A stretch of 38,366 nucleotides of DNA, from NCBI GenBank assembly GCA_016935615.1, contig JAFGQO010000047.1:1-38366 (forward strand), in the 5' to 3' direction. The stretch is from Bacteroidales bacterium (GTDB taxonomy: Bacteria; Bacteroidota; Bacteroidia; Bacteroidales; UBA10428). Below are positions 1 to 11,685 of this stretch, piece after piece (position 1 is the stretch's first letter; each line of letters begins with the position of its first letter). The position numbers and the translations under genes were made by a program. The notes beneath the pieces were generated by a model, which was not told the origin of the DNA, ran no database searches, and saw nothing but the letters and a program-made list of their open reading frames with translations.

Positions 1-24
1 TCAAAAGGTAAATATTTTAAGATA

Positions 25-120
25 GCCACGAAGTCCCGAAGACTCAAAGAATTCACAAAACTCTGATATTCAATTATATATAACTTTATGAGTATTTCGT
101 GAATTTAGTGTCTTGGTGGC
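25..120. repeat. Interspersed inverted repeat, copy 1
   Basis: An imperfect inverted repeat lies just beyond the rpoD stop. The left arm begins GCCACGAAG (25-33) and the right arm ends CTTGGTGGC (112-120). The arms also share degenerate AATTCAC(A/G)AAA and GTGAATTTAGTGTCTT segments around an AT-rich centre. The same core recurs at 30611-30680 and 38252-38343, so this is a dispersed family rather than only a terminator. I see no protein-coding content in bases 1-178. Confidence 0.65.
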
Positions 121-178
121 GAATTTTCAACTTTTGAGACAACTCCCTTATTGTATATTGGTGTGTTCTTGTTTTAGT

Positions 179-1039
179 CTATCCCAAATAAGTCTTAAGC
201 AATTTGCTCCTTGAAGTATGACGAAGTCTCCTTATTGCCTTTTCTTTAATTTGTCTTACACGTTCCCTGGTGAGCCCAAATCTCTCTCCGATCTCTTCAA
301 GAGTCATTTCCTGGCAACCAATGCCAAAAAACAAACGAACAATATCCCGTTCACGATCAGTTAATGTAGCTAATGCTCTTTCAATTTCACGTGTGAGTGA
401 TTCGCAGAGAAGTGTTTTGTCGGCTTTTGGAGAATCATTATTTACAAGAATATCAAGAAGGCTGTTGTCTTCACCATCAGCAAACGGAGCATCTACCGAT
501 ACATGTCTTCCCGAAACCCGCAATGTGTCAGAGACCTTTTCCTTAGGTAATTCAAGTGTTTCGGCAAGTTCCTCTGGTGTTGGAGTACGTTCATATTCCT
601 GCTCAAATTTTGAGAATGCTTTATTTATTTTGTTTAATGATCCGACCTGATTCAGCGGAAGACGCACAATTCTTGATTGTTCTGCCAATGCCTGAAGAAT
701 AGACTGTCTGATCCACCACACAGCATATGAAATAAACTTAAATCCCCTTGTTTCATCAAACTTTTCAGCTGCCTTTATAAGACCAAGATTTCCTTCATTG
801 ATCAGATCAGGCAAACTAAGTCCCTGATTTTGATATTGCTTTGCTACGGATACAACAAAACGAAGGTTAGCCCGTGTAAGTTTTTCCAGGGCAGTTCTGT
901 CACCTTTCTTTATTCTCTGTGCAAGTTCCACTTCTTCTTCAACAGTAATTAAACCTTCCTTACCTATTTCCTGTAAATACTTATCTAATGAAGCACTTTC
1001 ACGATTTGTAATTGATTTTGTGATCTTTAGCTGTCTCAT
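179..1039 (-). CDS. rpoD: Primary RNA polymerase sigma factor (RpoD/SigA, Bacteroidota type)
   Basis: This is the housekeeping sigma-70 factor, which directs RNA polymerase to the unusual -33/-7 promoters of Bacteroidota. The 286-residue protein lacks region 1.1, as expected for this phylum. Region 1.2 is near residues 15-50. Region 2 spans about 53-123 and contains the core-binding and -10-melting helix [15 protein letters not shown] (100-114). Region 3 follows at about 130-205. Region 4 (about 217-283) carries the -35-type helix-turn-helix [20 protein letters not shown]. The start MRQLKITKS is the typical family start, and an unusually good AGAAGGAG purine run lies almost directly before the ATG. 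It is separated from the upstream htrA gene by a hairpin terminator, so it probably has its own promoter in 1040-1120. Confidence 0.97.
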   Translation of the reverse strand: MRQLKITKSITNRESASLDKYLQEIGKEGLITVEEEVELAQRIKKGDRTALEKLTRANLRFVVSVAKQYQNQGLSLPDLINEGNLGLIKAAEKFDETRGFKFISYAVWWIRQSILQALAEQSRIVRLPLNQVGSLNKINKAFSKFEQEYERTPTPEELAETLELPKEKVSDTLRVSGRHVSVDAPFADGEDNSLLDILVNNDSPKADKTLLCESLTREIERALATLTDRERDIVRLFFGIGCQEMTLEEIGERFGLTRERVRQIKEKAIRRLRHTSRSKLLKTYLG

Positions 1040-1097
1040 ACTCCTTCTAAAATTTATCGCGAATTTAGATTATATTTTATTTAAATTCAATATTTAT

Positions 1098-1146
1098 AAG
1101 CCTCGCAGGCTTGTAAACAAAAAGGCTTGCAAAATTGCAAGCCTTT
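1098..1146 (-). terminator. Hairpin terminator of htrA
   Basis: A perfect 12-base inverted repeat, AAAGGCTTGCAA (1121-1132) and TTGCAAGCCTTT (1135-1146), begins 24 bases beyond the htrA stop. Read on the minus strand it runs into TTTTTGTTT, which fits intrinsic termination. A second small hairpin, AAGCCT-cgc-AGGCTT (1098-1112), sits immediately downstream on the same strand and shares the AGGCTTG core. Together they separate htrA from rpoD. Confidence 0.75.
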
Positions 1147-1169
1147 CTTTTGATAGTATACTTGAAATT

Positions 1170-2600
1170 CTACTCCAGTCCAAATGCATAATACTGTATC
1201 ACTCCATTGGGGTATATTCCTTCAATATACACACCACCATCCGTTCCTTTAATAATTTTATATAAATCATCTACAGTATATACTGGTTTATTATTTATCT
1301 GGGTAATAATAAAACCTTCTTTGACTCCTTCTGCTCTTAGTTTTCCGGATTTTAATTCCGCTACTCTCACTCCGTATTTTACTCCCAATCTGTTTTTCTC
1401 ATTTTTTTCAAGGTTTTCAAATCGGGCACCTAAAACGGTATCAAAATTGCCGGCAGATACATAACTTGTTTTCCCTTGCAGGTTACGTAAAGTAACATCA
1501 AATTGTTTCGTTTTGCCATTTCTTTTTATTTCAACAACCACCTTATCATTGGGTCTGTATCTGCTAACCTGTTCCTGTAATTCACCGGGACTATTAACAA
1601 GCACACCATTTACAGACAGAATAATATCACCGGCCTGAATTCCTGCTAATTTGGCTGCACCGTCTTCACGAACTTCTGCAATATAGACTCCTTCCAGTTG
1701 ATCAATATCCTTTTCTTTTGCCAGATCTGCAGTAATTTCCTGTATACTGACTCCAAGAATTGCTCTCTGAACAACTCCAAATTCGATCAAATCCTTTACA
1801 ACCTTCTGCACAATAGCAACAGGAACTGCAAAGGAAATTCCTGCGTATCCGCCGGAAGGAGAAATGATCGCCGTATTAATTCCCACCAGGTTACCCCGGA
1901 TGTCAACCAATGCACCACCGCTGTTACCCCTGTTTACGGCAGCATCGGTTTGGATAAAAGATTCCATTCTGTATTGATCCTGAATAATTCCTATGTTTTT
2001 CCCTTTTGCACTAACAATACCGGCTGTAACAGTAGAAGTCAGATTAAACGGATTGCCAACAGCAAGTACCCATTCACCCACCTGCAATGCATCTGAATCT
2101 CCCCAGGGAATGAACTGCAATCCTTCTTCTTTGACTTTTAACAAAGCAAGGTCTGTACTCGGATCAGTACCCACCACTTCTGCTTCGAACTCTCTTTTAT
2201 CATTCAGTGTTACGTATACTTTCTCACTGTTTTCAACAACATGATTGTTTGTCACAATGTATCCGTCTTCAGAAATGATAACACCCGATCCAAAACCAAG
2301 GACAGGCTGGGCATCGCGCAAACCATCGCCATAGAAAAAATCCAGAATCGGATTGTACGCCTGTCGTGTTGACTGTGTTTTTACGTGTACAACAGCTTCT
2401 ACCGATTTTTGTGCTGCCTGCACAAAATTAAATGTTGTGGGATCCATGCCAGCCGGCAGGTTTGCAAAATTATAAGGTTGCTGAATATTCGCAGTGACAA
2501 TTCTCTCTTCCTTAGGAACAATCCTGGCATATATAAACACTGCAATAATTCCCCCGATAAGAGCCACTAAAAACGTTCCTAAAAGCTTTCTTGTTTTCAT
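1170..2600 (-). CDS. htrA: Periplasmic serine protease/chaperone, HtrA/DegP (Do) family
   Basis: This is an envelope quality-control protease that degrades or refolds misfolded periplasmic and outer-membrane proteins. I start at the ATG at 2600 (MKTRKLLGTF...), giving 476 residues; upstream in-frame starts at 2630 and 2657 (TTG) would add a polar stretch ahead of the hydrophobic segment. An N-terminal signal anchor spans about residues 4-25. In this numbering the catalytic triad is His120 (VTNNHVVE), Asp150 (STDLALLKV) and Ser227 (GNSGGAL). Two PDZ domains follow, at about 275-375 and 390-470; the second is shorter and more divergent. Length and domain order are normal for the family. It is transcribed alone toward a clear terminator. 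Stress regulation is expected for the family, but I see no operator. Confidence 0.95.
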   Translation of the reverse strand: MKTRKLLGTFLVALIGGIIAVFIYARIVPKEERIVTANIQQPYNFANLPAGMDPTTFNFVQAAQKSVEAVVHVKTQSTRQAYNPILDFFYGDGLRDAQPVLGFGSGVIISEDGYIVTNNHVVENSEKVYVTLNDKREFEAEVVGTDPSTDLALLKVKEEGLQFIPWGDSDALQVGEWVLAVGNPFNLTSTVTAGIVSAKGKNIGIIQDQYRMESFIQTDAAVNRGNSGGALVDIRGNLVGINTAIISPSGGYAGISFAVPVAIVQKVVKDLIEFGVVQRAILGVSIQEITADLAKEKDIDQLEGVYIAEVREDGAAKLAGIQAGDIILSVNGVLVNSPGELQEQVSRYRPNDKVVVEIKRNGKTKQFDVTLRNLQGKTSYVSAGNFDTVLGARFENLEKNEKNRLGVKYGVRVAELKSGKLRAEGVKEGFIITQINNKPVYTVDDLYKIIKGTDGGVYIEGIYPNGVIQYYAFGLE

Positions 2601-2830
2601 GATCATTATTTTTTCAAATTTATTAACCATTTTCAATTTGTATTTGTTTTCATCCAAAAATTATGCCTTTGAGTTTCCTGATCATTCTCTTAACAAAATA
2701 ACGCAATAATTGTACAGAATGTGTATCTGTATGCCAGGATTTAACATACTTTAACTGCAATCAGATATTTGCAATGATTTGTACTGTCAATTTTTCAGCT
2801 ATGGCGTAAAAAGTCGTTATACTTTTTAAG

Positions 2831-3496
2831 TTAAACATATTTCGAAGCTTCTTTGTAACTTAAAGAAGATAACTCATGGTTTTGAATAAAGTTCTTCACC
2901 CATTGTTTGTCGGTTTTTGAATATTCCCTCAAAGCCCATCCGATGGCTTTTCTGATAAAAAATTCTTTTCTGTCCGATAATCGGACGATATAATCTGATA
3001 ATAACCTGGTATCCGTTTTCATTTTATATTTTAACTGAAAAATAATAGCTGCCCTTTGCAGCCACATATTCCCCGAGTTCATCCACGTCTCAGTGATCAC
3101 AGATGTTTTGTGCGGGTATAATGTAAAATATGTTCCTGCTATCCATGATGCCAGTCCATCAACCGTATCCCACCAAGATTTTTGTACAATAAGCTGCTCT
3201 AACCAGTTGATGTCTTCCTCCAGTAATTTTTTCTTTACTTTATTTAAAAGGTCAACTGCCACGTGCTGAAAATCTCTTTCAGGCAAATTCCAGAGATAAA
3301 ATGATACTTCTTTCATTCTATGAACGGAAGGAATTCCATATTCTTTTAAAAACAGGTTAAGTACTTCTCTGCGTGTTTTAGTATCCACACCGAGAAATTC
3401 ATACTGATCTTTCAGGTATTTTTTTGATGATGCAGCTCTTTTTTCATTGCGGAAAGACTTGAGCTTTTTTATTAAAGGAGAAAGGTAGCTTTCCAT
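2831..3496 (-). CDS. alkD: DNA alkylation repair protein, AlkD-like HEAT-repeat glycosylase
   Basis: This is a 221-residue all-helical protein of the ALK/HEAT-repeat DNA glycosylase family, which excises cationic alkylated bases (3-methyladenine, 7-methylguanine) without base flipping. The residues known to be important in Bacillus cereus AlkD occur here at the same numbers: Trp109 and Asp113 in KSWWDTVD, Arg148 in WLQRAA, and Trp187 in RKAIGWALREYSK. The agreement without gaps makes both the start at 3496 and an active enzyme likely. It lies between htrA and gyrB on the same strand, with gaps of about 175-230 bases on each side, so it is probably a single-gene unit. There is no sign of truncation. 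Confidence 0.93.
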   Translation of the reverse strand: MESYLSPLIKKLKSFRNEKRAASSKKYLKDQYEFLGVDTKTRREVLNLFLKEYGIPSVHRMKEVSFYLWNLPERDFQHVAVDLLNKVKKKLLEEDINWLEQLIVQKSWWDTVDGLASWIAGTYFTLYPHKTSVITETWMNSGNMWLQRAAIIFQLKYKMKTDTRLLSDYIVRLSDRKEFFIRKAIGWALREYSKTDKQWVKNFIQNHELSSLSYKEASKYV

Positions 3497-3672
3497 AAGT
3501 TGGTATATTGGATTTTGGTATTACTATCCTATTTGATTATTGGTATTTAAAGTTTTCAAATGACCTGTTCCTGGAGGAGGTTGTCTTAAATGCCTGTAAC
3601 GGCAGGAAGAACTTCACAGAGTATGCAAGCAGAGCCATAAAGATCACTTACATACCCTGTTCATTCTTTATA

Positions 3673-5655
<1,983 letters not shown>

Positions 5656-5919
5656 TTATTTAAATACACATCACCACTATATGCTTTTTCAGCATGCTTA
5701 TTTGCATTATGTCGATAAGCAAAAGAGGTTTATTTATTATAAAATATTGTCTGTTTTCCACATGTTAGATCACAGGAAACTGGTCCTGAAAATATCAAAA
5801 CAAAGATAGTAAAAATAGGCGTGTATTCTTCTGCTAAAATTACTAAAAATCAAGTTGTTATCAACAATTCATCAACATTGTAATCAATTCATGACGAGAT
5901 GTTTAATGCGGGATGAATT

Positions 5920-7620
5920 TCAGAACTTATAAGTTACTCCGAGAAGCACATTCAGACGCTGTGAAGGGTATTGATTCCAGACATAATATTTTTGTGCCAG
6001 GAGGTTGTAAAAATGCACAAATCCTGTTATAATATTTGAGTATTTGTATTCAAGTTTCAGGTTCAGATCGAAAACCGGATCAAGCTCTATCGGTTCATCC
6101 GGATCAGCGTGATTTTTTGCATATCGCCTGCCGAGAGTAATGAAATCGATCTCTGCATAGATCTTTTCCTTAAAATTATATCTCGTATTGAAAAGAAGAT
6201 CGAATGAAGGTTTGTGCCATGGTTTTGCTTCAGCGGTCATTTTGTAACTGTATATATTCGAGTTCAGAAAGAAGGATAAATAGGCAAACGGACTCCACTG
6301 AATCTCTCCGTAATATTTTACCAGGTCAGCATCATCATAGAGAATTGAAAACTGATTTTCAAGGTCTGTCAGGGTATCATTCACATAGAAAATCACATCT
6401 TCACGAGCTTCAAAAGTTGCACTTAAACGATAAGACGAGTTTTTACTTAACCGTCCGTCAAGTCCGCCATATCCGACAAATCTGTGTACCGTGTTCCTGG
6501 GCATAGTACCGGGTATCACATAAGGGTTTTCTGTTGTAATCTCTTCATAATCATTATCTTCTATATAACCGGTAACACCAAAAAAGGTAATCAAAGCCTT
6601 ATCAATAACCTGAAATCTTATATTGGCTTCCGGGAAGATATATGCTTGTTTCTCATCGGCATATTTATCATAGAAAAATCTGCCTCCAAACTCTATTTTC
6701 CACCCTTCCTTTTGTTTTGAGATCACAGGCCGTAACCCGATAAGATTCATTGTATAACTGCCCGTAGTATCCTTATGCGTATAATAATTTATATCTGCAC
6801 CTAATCCAATGCCAAATGTACCTATATGATAATTGAATAAACTGGTAAGATCTACTCCCGGCTGTCTGGTGGAAAAATGATCCTGATAATAATTGCCGTT
6901 CAGTGTCAGCAAATATCCGAAAGCATTTGAATCCGTATTGGTAGAATAAACACTTGTTTGAGCATAAATTTTGAAAAACGACTGTTTAATATCCCTTGCT
7001 TCCAGATCAGGCAATGAATCGGAGGAAAAGTTGCCGGTATTGTAACCGTAATGCCTGACTCTGTGAGTATTGGCTCCAATGTCTGCTGTCAGATTTACGT
7101 TCCTGTAAAATCTTTTTCCATATACTGCCAGATCATTTTTCCCATAACCTGCAGGAACTTTTGCCCCGTTGTCGAGTTTAAGATTTGTATGAGATGATTT
7201 GTGAAATACATAAGCACCCACTGCATATTCTTTTGATCTCAGATTATGAATGCTGAATTCTGCCAGCGGTGTCCAATAATTTCCGAGTCCCAGCTTCAAA
7301 TAACTATTGTATAATTTATCAAGCGGTGTGCCAACCATTTTAGCAGATTGAATGGGCCTGGGAGAAAAATCGGATGGAATCCCGGAAGGCAGCACATTAT
7401 AATCTATGTGTGTATTGAGATGAATTGTATCGGGGATTGAAGGCATAGCACTTATTTTATCTACATCCGCTACCTCCGGCTTATAGGAAGATACTACATA
7501 CACTTCTTTATTGATGTTCTGCGCATACAGCAACAATCCATGCATCAGAAATACGATACATACAATTGCAGACCGCATACTGCTATTCCTTAAAATAGAT
7601 GCCTGTATTCTCATGATCAT
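5920..7620 (-). CDS. Outer-membrane beta-barrel protein (TonB-receptor-like barrel), partner of the upstream TPR protein
   Basis: This is a 566-residue exported protein. A hydrophobic signal segment lies at about residues 16-33, ending near LYAQ. It is followed by a short periplasmic segment (KEVYVVSSYKPEV) resembling the start of TonB-dependent receptors, but no complete plug domain. From about residue 90 the sequence alternates aromatic beta-strands and polar loops and ends in the aromatic terminus VTYKF, as in outer-membrane barrels recognised by BAM. Its ATG overlaps the stop of the TPR gene as ATGA (7617-7620), implying translational coupling and a shared task, perhaps an outer-membrane complex with a periplasmic TPR scaffold. 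The substrate is unknown. An internal start at 7578 (MRSAIV) would give a more ordinary signal peptide. Confidence 0.75.
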   Translation of the reverse strand: MIMRIQASILRNSSMRSAIVCIVFLMHGLLLYAQNINKEVYVVSSYKPEVADVDKISAMPSIPDTIHLNTHIDYNVLPSGIPSDFSPRPIQSAKMVGTPLDKLYNSYLKLGLGNYWTPLAEFSIHNLRSKEYAVGAYVFHKSSHTNLKLDNGAKVPAGYGKNDLAVYGKRFYRNVNLTADIGANTHRVRHYGYNTGNFSSDSLPDLEARDIKQSFFKIYAQTSVYSTNTDSNAFGYLLTLNGNYYQDHFSTRQPGVDLTSLFNYHIGTFGIGLGADINYYTHKDTTGSYTMNLIGLRPVISKQKEGWKIEFGGRFFYDKYADEKQAYIFPEANIRFQVIDKALITFFGVTGYIEDNDYEEITTENPYVIPGTMPRNTVHRFVGYGGLDGRLSKNSSYRLSATFEAREDVIFYVNDTLTDLENQFSILYDDADLVKYYGEIQWSPFAYLSFFLNSNIYSYKMTAEAKPWHKPSFDLLFNTRYNFKEKIYAEIDFITLGRRYAKNHADPDEPIELDPVFDLNLKLEYKYSNIITGFVHFYNLLAQKYYVWNQYPSQRLNVLLGVTYKF

Positions 7621-10600
7621 TCAATGTTTACTTCAACATCCTGTGCTTCAACAGGCTGTTCGTCAATTGATTGCATTCTTTCTATCTCAATCTTCTTTTC
7701 TCTTGCCTCAGATAAAATTCCATCATCAGGTGTTTCATAATAATCTATAATACTTTTCAGGGTCTGAATAGCCTGAAAATAATCTCCTTTCTGAGAAAAG
7801 ATATCAGCCCAAAGAATAAAGCTGCTGGCTATCCAATACTCATGTGGGGATGCTTTTTCACTAAAATCCAGGATTTCCTTTTCAGCTTCGGTATAATTCT
7901 TCTGTTTCACATACAACTCGGCCAGTCTGTATTTCGATTCAGCTCCTTCAACACTCATCACTTCGTTTGATATCTTTTTGTATTCTTCTATGGCCAATGC
8001 ATCACGTCCTGTTTCCTGCAAAGATCGGGCAGTAATGTACCGGGCCTCACGGATCAGTTCCGGTGCCAGTTTACTTAATGCAAGGACTTTCTTTGAAGTC
8101 TTAATGGCTTCGTCAAAGTTTTTCAACGTATAGTGAGCTCTCATCACAGCAACATAAGCTTCCTTATGATTGCCGGGTGAAGGATAGTTTTCTGCAAGTC
8201 TGGAATATAGTTCTATAGATCTTGTATATTCCTTATTGTCTGAACAAATTCTTGCCGAACCCAACAGAGCCTGTTCGGTAAAAAGGTTTGCAGGTTGCCG
8301 GATGACATAATTGAAGGATGCCAGGGCTTCGGCAAACTCTTTTGCCTTATAGTCGCAATTTCCCTTATAAAAATGAGCATTCAGCAGGTATTTGCCATCG
8401 GGATACTGAATAATGTATTTATCAAATGCCTTTACTGCCTCATTGCAATTCCCGGCCATATATATTTTTTCGGCAGAAACATACGTTAATGAGTCCTGTT
8501 CACCGGAAGATATAAACGGAACAGATTGACCCAAACCGTTCACAAAAGAAAAATATTCATCTACCCTGTTCAAATCTATGTATATGTTTTTAAGACCAAA
8601 AAGAGCATCCTTTGCAGGTTCGGAACCAGGATATTTCTGAATGGTTTCCTTGTAATATTTAATGGCTTCAGTATTGTTGTCACTATTATAATACAAAAGC
8701 CCCAGCTGAACATAAGCTGCTGCTGCCAACTCACTTCCCGGATGCTGGCCTGTCAGTTTTTCCAGATAGTCTATTGCCTGCCTGGTATCTGCCATTTTCA
8801 TATAACTCTGTGCAATTTCAAATAAGGCATCATCCACATAATTTGAATTTGGGTAGTTCGATGTCAGTTCCTGCAAGGTTTTAATCTTTTGAATGTCTTT
8901 CTCAGACAGACCTTCACAAATTCCTTTTTGCAGCAATGCATATTCGACATCCGTTTTGGATATTTGTGCCGCTCTATGATAATAATCGGAAGCTGAATGA
9001 TAATCTGATAAGGCAAAAAAACAATCACCGGTTCTGTTAAGAGCATCACCTTTTTCTTTTGTTAAATCGGAAGAAGCCCCTGAAACAAATGCCCTGAACT
9101 GCTGAATGGCATTCTTATACTCAGCCAGCTGAAAAAAGACATAGCCTTCATTGTATTCAAGGCGATCAAATTCATTGGTTGTATAGGCAACCGGCGAATT
9201 CCGAAAGTCGCTGTAGTTCTGCAATGCTTCTCTGTATAATTTCATTCTGTAATAGGTTTCCCCTTTCCAGTAATGCGCTTTGGCTTTTAATATTTCATTA
9301 AAGCTTCCATATTTCAGCGATTTGTCAAATTGTTGTATTGCCTCCTTATACTCAAGGTTATTCAATTGTTCAACTCCACGATAATAGGCAATTTTCTGGT
9401 AGGCTTCCTTCAACTCATCAGAACTCAGATCTGCCTTTTCAAGAGATTCAAGGGCGAGTTTATAATTCCTTGCATTAAGATAAGACTGTACCAAAAATCT
9501 GTAAGCTTCATCTATTCTTTTCGATTCGGGGAACATCCGGATGAAATCTTCAAAAGCCCTTATAGCTTCATTGAACGGATCGGTGCTCAATTCAAAGGTT
9601 ATCAGGGCATAATTGAATAAGGCATCCTGCTGAATGACCGGATCGTATTCCATGCGTGAGGCCGATTGAAATGCCAGCCTTGCATTTTGCTTATCATCAT
9701 TTCTTAAATAACAGTCGGCAAGGTAATAGGCTGCATTTTGTCCGAGTTTGCTGTTTGTGCTTGAAATGGATTGAAAAAGATGAATGGCCTGATCATATTC
9801 ACCTGCTTTATAGAAAGCATACCCTGCCTGGTACTTATCTTCCCTGGTAACATAACCGGCACTATCGAGAAACGTCTGAAAATAGGGAAGAGATTCATTG
9901 TATTTTCCAAGTTGGGCATATGCTTCGGCTGTAATTCGCGCTACTTCTGCTAACCGCTTACTGGTTACCTGACCGATCATCCCTGGAGCAAAATCAATGA
10001 TCTCTTTATACCGTTCCTGTTTGTAATAGATCTGGATGATATAATAGGGTGCAATCGGACCGAATGTTTTATCTTTTGTAAGTCGCAGAAAACCATTCAA
10101 TGCAGTCTGATAGTTTTCTTCCTCGTAATGAATATGAGAATAATAATAAAGTGCCGGGGGGGTATATTTTGTGTCGATATCTTTTATCCTGTAAAAAAAA
10201 GATTTTGCTTCTTCGGTCTCTTTCAACATGTAAAAAGCATAGCCAAGTTTAAAATAATACTCGGCATACTGATCCCCTTTCATTTTATCCGGGTCAGAGA
10301 TAGTGTAATACCTTATGGCATCCTTCCATTTTTTACGGGCATAAAAGTATCCTGCAAGATTAAAATATGCCTCATTAATTAACGGACTTTCGGGATTGTT
10401 ACTAACAAATTCGTGTGTTAAAAATTCCGAATCTTCATTGAACAACCTCACAGCACAATATGCAATATAATACCGGGATAAGGTGCGCAATTCGGAATCT
10501 GTATTCCTGTAACTTTCCAACGCCTGTTCAAAAAATTTCTGTGCCGTATTGTATTTTTCTTTTTCAAGCAGTTCCAATCCTTTTCTGAAATCGTTGTCTT

Positions 10601-10688
10601 CATGAATATGCAAATAGCTTTCCTGGGCTCTTATTACAAGGATAAATAAGAAAATAAACCATGTGGTGACAAAAATCCTCAATTTCAT
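7617..10688 (-). CDS. Large exported tetratricopeptide-repeat protein
   Basis: This is a 1023-residue protein with an N-terminal signal peptide (residues 1 to about 21, ending VIRAQ) and TPR or Sel1-like helical repeats over almost its whole length. Recurring signatures such as YYxxGxxYYxxxxYxxAIxxF, AYYxLADCYLR and YxKGNCDYKAKEFAEALASF are spaced about 34-37 residues. Such solenoids act as scaffolds, so a periplasmic or membrane-associated binding role is likely. The C-terminus (VEAQDVEVNIE) is acidic and the stop overlaps the start of the barrel gene. The pair forms a two-gene operon, and its promoter should lie in 10689-10900, divergent from ftsE. A TPR protein of this size coupled to a barrel protein recurs in Bacteroidota to my knowledge, but I cannot assign a function. 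Confidence 0.8.
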   Translation of the reverse strand: MKLRIFVTTWFIFLFILVIRAQESYLHIHEDNDFRKGLELLEKEKYNTAQKFFEQALESYRNTDSELRTLSRYYIAYCAVRLFNEDSEFLTHEFVSNNPESPLINEAYFNLAGYFYARKKWKDAIRYYTISDPDKMKGDQYAEYYFKLGYAFYMLKETEEAKSFFYRIKDIDTKYTPPALYYYSHIHYEEENYQTALNGFLRLTKDKTFGPIAPYYIIQIYYKQERYKEIIDFAPGMIGQVTSKRLAEVARITAEAYAQLGKYNESLPYFQTFLDSAGYVTREDKYQAGYAFYKAGEYDQAIHLFQSISSTNSKLGQNAAYYLADCYLRNDDKQNARLAFQSASRMEYDPVIQQDALFNYALITFELSTDPFNEAIRAFEDFIRMFPESKRIDEAYRFLVQSYLNARNYKLALESLEKADLSSDELKEAYQKIAYYRGVEQLNNLEYKEAIQQFDKSLKYGSFNEILKAKAHYWKGETYYRMKLYREALQNYSDFRNSPVAYTTNEFDRLEYNEGYVFFQLAEYKNAIQQFRAFVSGASSDLTKEKGDALNRTGDCFFALSDYHSASDYYHRAAQISKTDVEYALLQKGICEGLSEKDIQKIKTLQELTSNYPNSNYVDDALFEIAQSYMKMADTRQAIDYLEKLTGQHPGSELAAAAYVQLGLLYYNSDNNTEAIKYYKETIQKYPGSEPAKDALFGLKNIYIDLNRVDEYFSFVNGLGQSVPFISSGEQDSLTYVSAEKIYMAGNCNEAVKAFDKYIIQYPDGKYLLNAHFYKGNCDYKAKEFAEALASFNYVIRQPANLFTEQALLGSARICSDNKEYTRSIELYSRLAENYPSPGNHKEAYVAVMRAHYTLKNFDEAIKTSKKVLALSKLAPELIREARYITARSLQETGRDALAIEEYKKISNEVMSVEGAESKYRLAELYVKQKNYTEAEKEILDFSEKASPHEYWIASSFILWADIFSQKGDYFQAIQTLKSIIDYYETPDDGILSEAREKKIEIERMQSIDEQPVEAQDVEVNIE

Positions 10689-10809
10689 CTGATATAATTG
10701 TAAACAGGTATAAAATTACGGAATACCTAATATTAAGCCATTTCTGAGTTCCTTTTTAATTAACATAAAACTATTAATTCTGGAAAATATTTTAATTTAG
10801 GCCGAATAA

Positions 10810-10844
10810 ATTGAAGCTCTGTGCAGCGGGCAGGAACCTTCAAT
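10810..10844 (+). other. Stem-loop in the ftsE leader region
   Basis: Perfect 7-base arms ATTGAAG (10810-10816) and CTTCAAT (10838-10844) enclose a GC-rich 21-base loop, about 95 bases before the ftsE start, in an otherwise AT-rich divergent intergenic region. It could be a leader structure. No U-tract follows, so a terminator is unlikely. Confidence 0.3.
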
Positions 10845-10939
10845 ACCTGTAATGAAGTTCTTCGATCTGCTCCTTTGCCTGTTATAATAAGAATAAGGTA
10901 AGTTTGCCGGGATTCAACACAAAGAAAGGACAATGTTTT

Positions 10940-11650
10940 ATGCTTCTTGATTCAGTAATTTCAATAAAGGACGCCGTAATATACCAGAATGATCACCTGG
11001 TATTATCCGATGTAAATCTTGAAATAAACAAGCATGAATTTGTTTACCTGATCGGCAGGGTCGGGAGTGGGAAAACCAGTCTGATCAAAACCATAAATGC
11101 CGAGCTGCCTCTCAGGGAAGGCACTGCTATCGTTTCAGGTTACAGTCTCGAAAATATTCATCGCACAAACATTCCCCTGTTAAGACGAAAACTGGGCATA
11201 GTGTTCCAGGATTTTCAGCTTCTGACAGATCGTTCGGTGATTGAAAATTTAAGATTTGTGTTGGGTGCCACCGGGTGGAAAGTGAAAAAAGAGATTGAAC
11301 AGAGGATCGAAGAGGTACTGAAGAAAGTGGATCTTGAATTCAAAGGGTATAAAATGCCGCATCAGCTTTCGGGAGGTGAACAGCAGCGTGTGGTAATTGC
11401 CAGAGCGCTTCTGAACGATCCTGAGGTTATCCTGGCCGATGAGCCTACAGGAAATCTGGATCCCGATACTTCAGACGGTATCATGAAGATTCTATTCGAG
11501 ATCCAGGAAACAGGTCATGCAGTGGTCATGGCAACACACAACTACTCCATCATGAAAAAATACCCTGCCCGCACGTTCAAATGTGAGGGGGGCAAGCTTT
11601 CGGAAGTAAGAAAGAACGAAGAGATCAATTTTGAATCGCTTGAATTATAA
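10940..11650 (+). CDS. ftsE: Cell-division ATP-binding protein FtsE (ABC ATPase)
   Basis: This is the ATPase that with the membrane protein FtsX couples division to peptidoglycan hydrolase activation. I choose the ATG at 10940, preceded by AAAGGA, over an upstream TTG at 10904; this gives 236 residues. Walker A is GRVGSGKT (39-46), the Q-loop is Gln90 in VFQDFQLL, the signature is LSGGEQQR (143-150), Walker B is VILADEP (163-169), and the switch is His200. The Walker A wording GRVGSGKT and the early QDFQLL motif favour FtsE over LolD or MacB. ftsX is not adjacent, unlike the ftsEX operon of proteobacteria. The glycosyltransferase gene starts 35 bases downstream, so the two may share a transcript. 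Confidence 0.88.
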   Translation: MLLDSVISIKDAVIYQNDHLVLSDVNLEINKHEFVYLIGRVGSGKTSLIKTINAELPLREGTAIVSGYSLENIHRTNIPLLRRKLGIVFQDFQLLTDRSVIENLRFVLGATGWKVKKEIEQRIEEVLKKVDLEFKGYKMPHQLSGGEQQRVVIARALLNDPEVILADEPTGNLDPDTSDGIMKILFEIQETGHAVVMATHNYSIMKKYPARTFKCEGGKLSEVRKNEEINFESLEL

Positions 11651-11685
11651 ATCACGAAAGTATTTTAATAAAAAACAGTTCCACG

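Noticed and set aside
5754..5866. DnaA-box-like 9-mers TTTTCCACA (5754-5762) and TTATCAACA (5858-5866) upstream of gyrB, suggesting an origin
   Set aside because: There are only two imperfect boxes, no dnaA gene and no AT-rich unwinding array distinct from background; not enough for oriC.
10940..11650. ABC ATPase as LolD (lipoprotein release)
   Set aside because: Walker A GRVGSGKT and the Q-loop context match FtsE better, and there is no LolC/E-type permease beside it.
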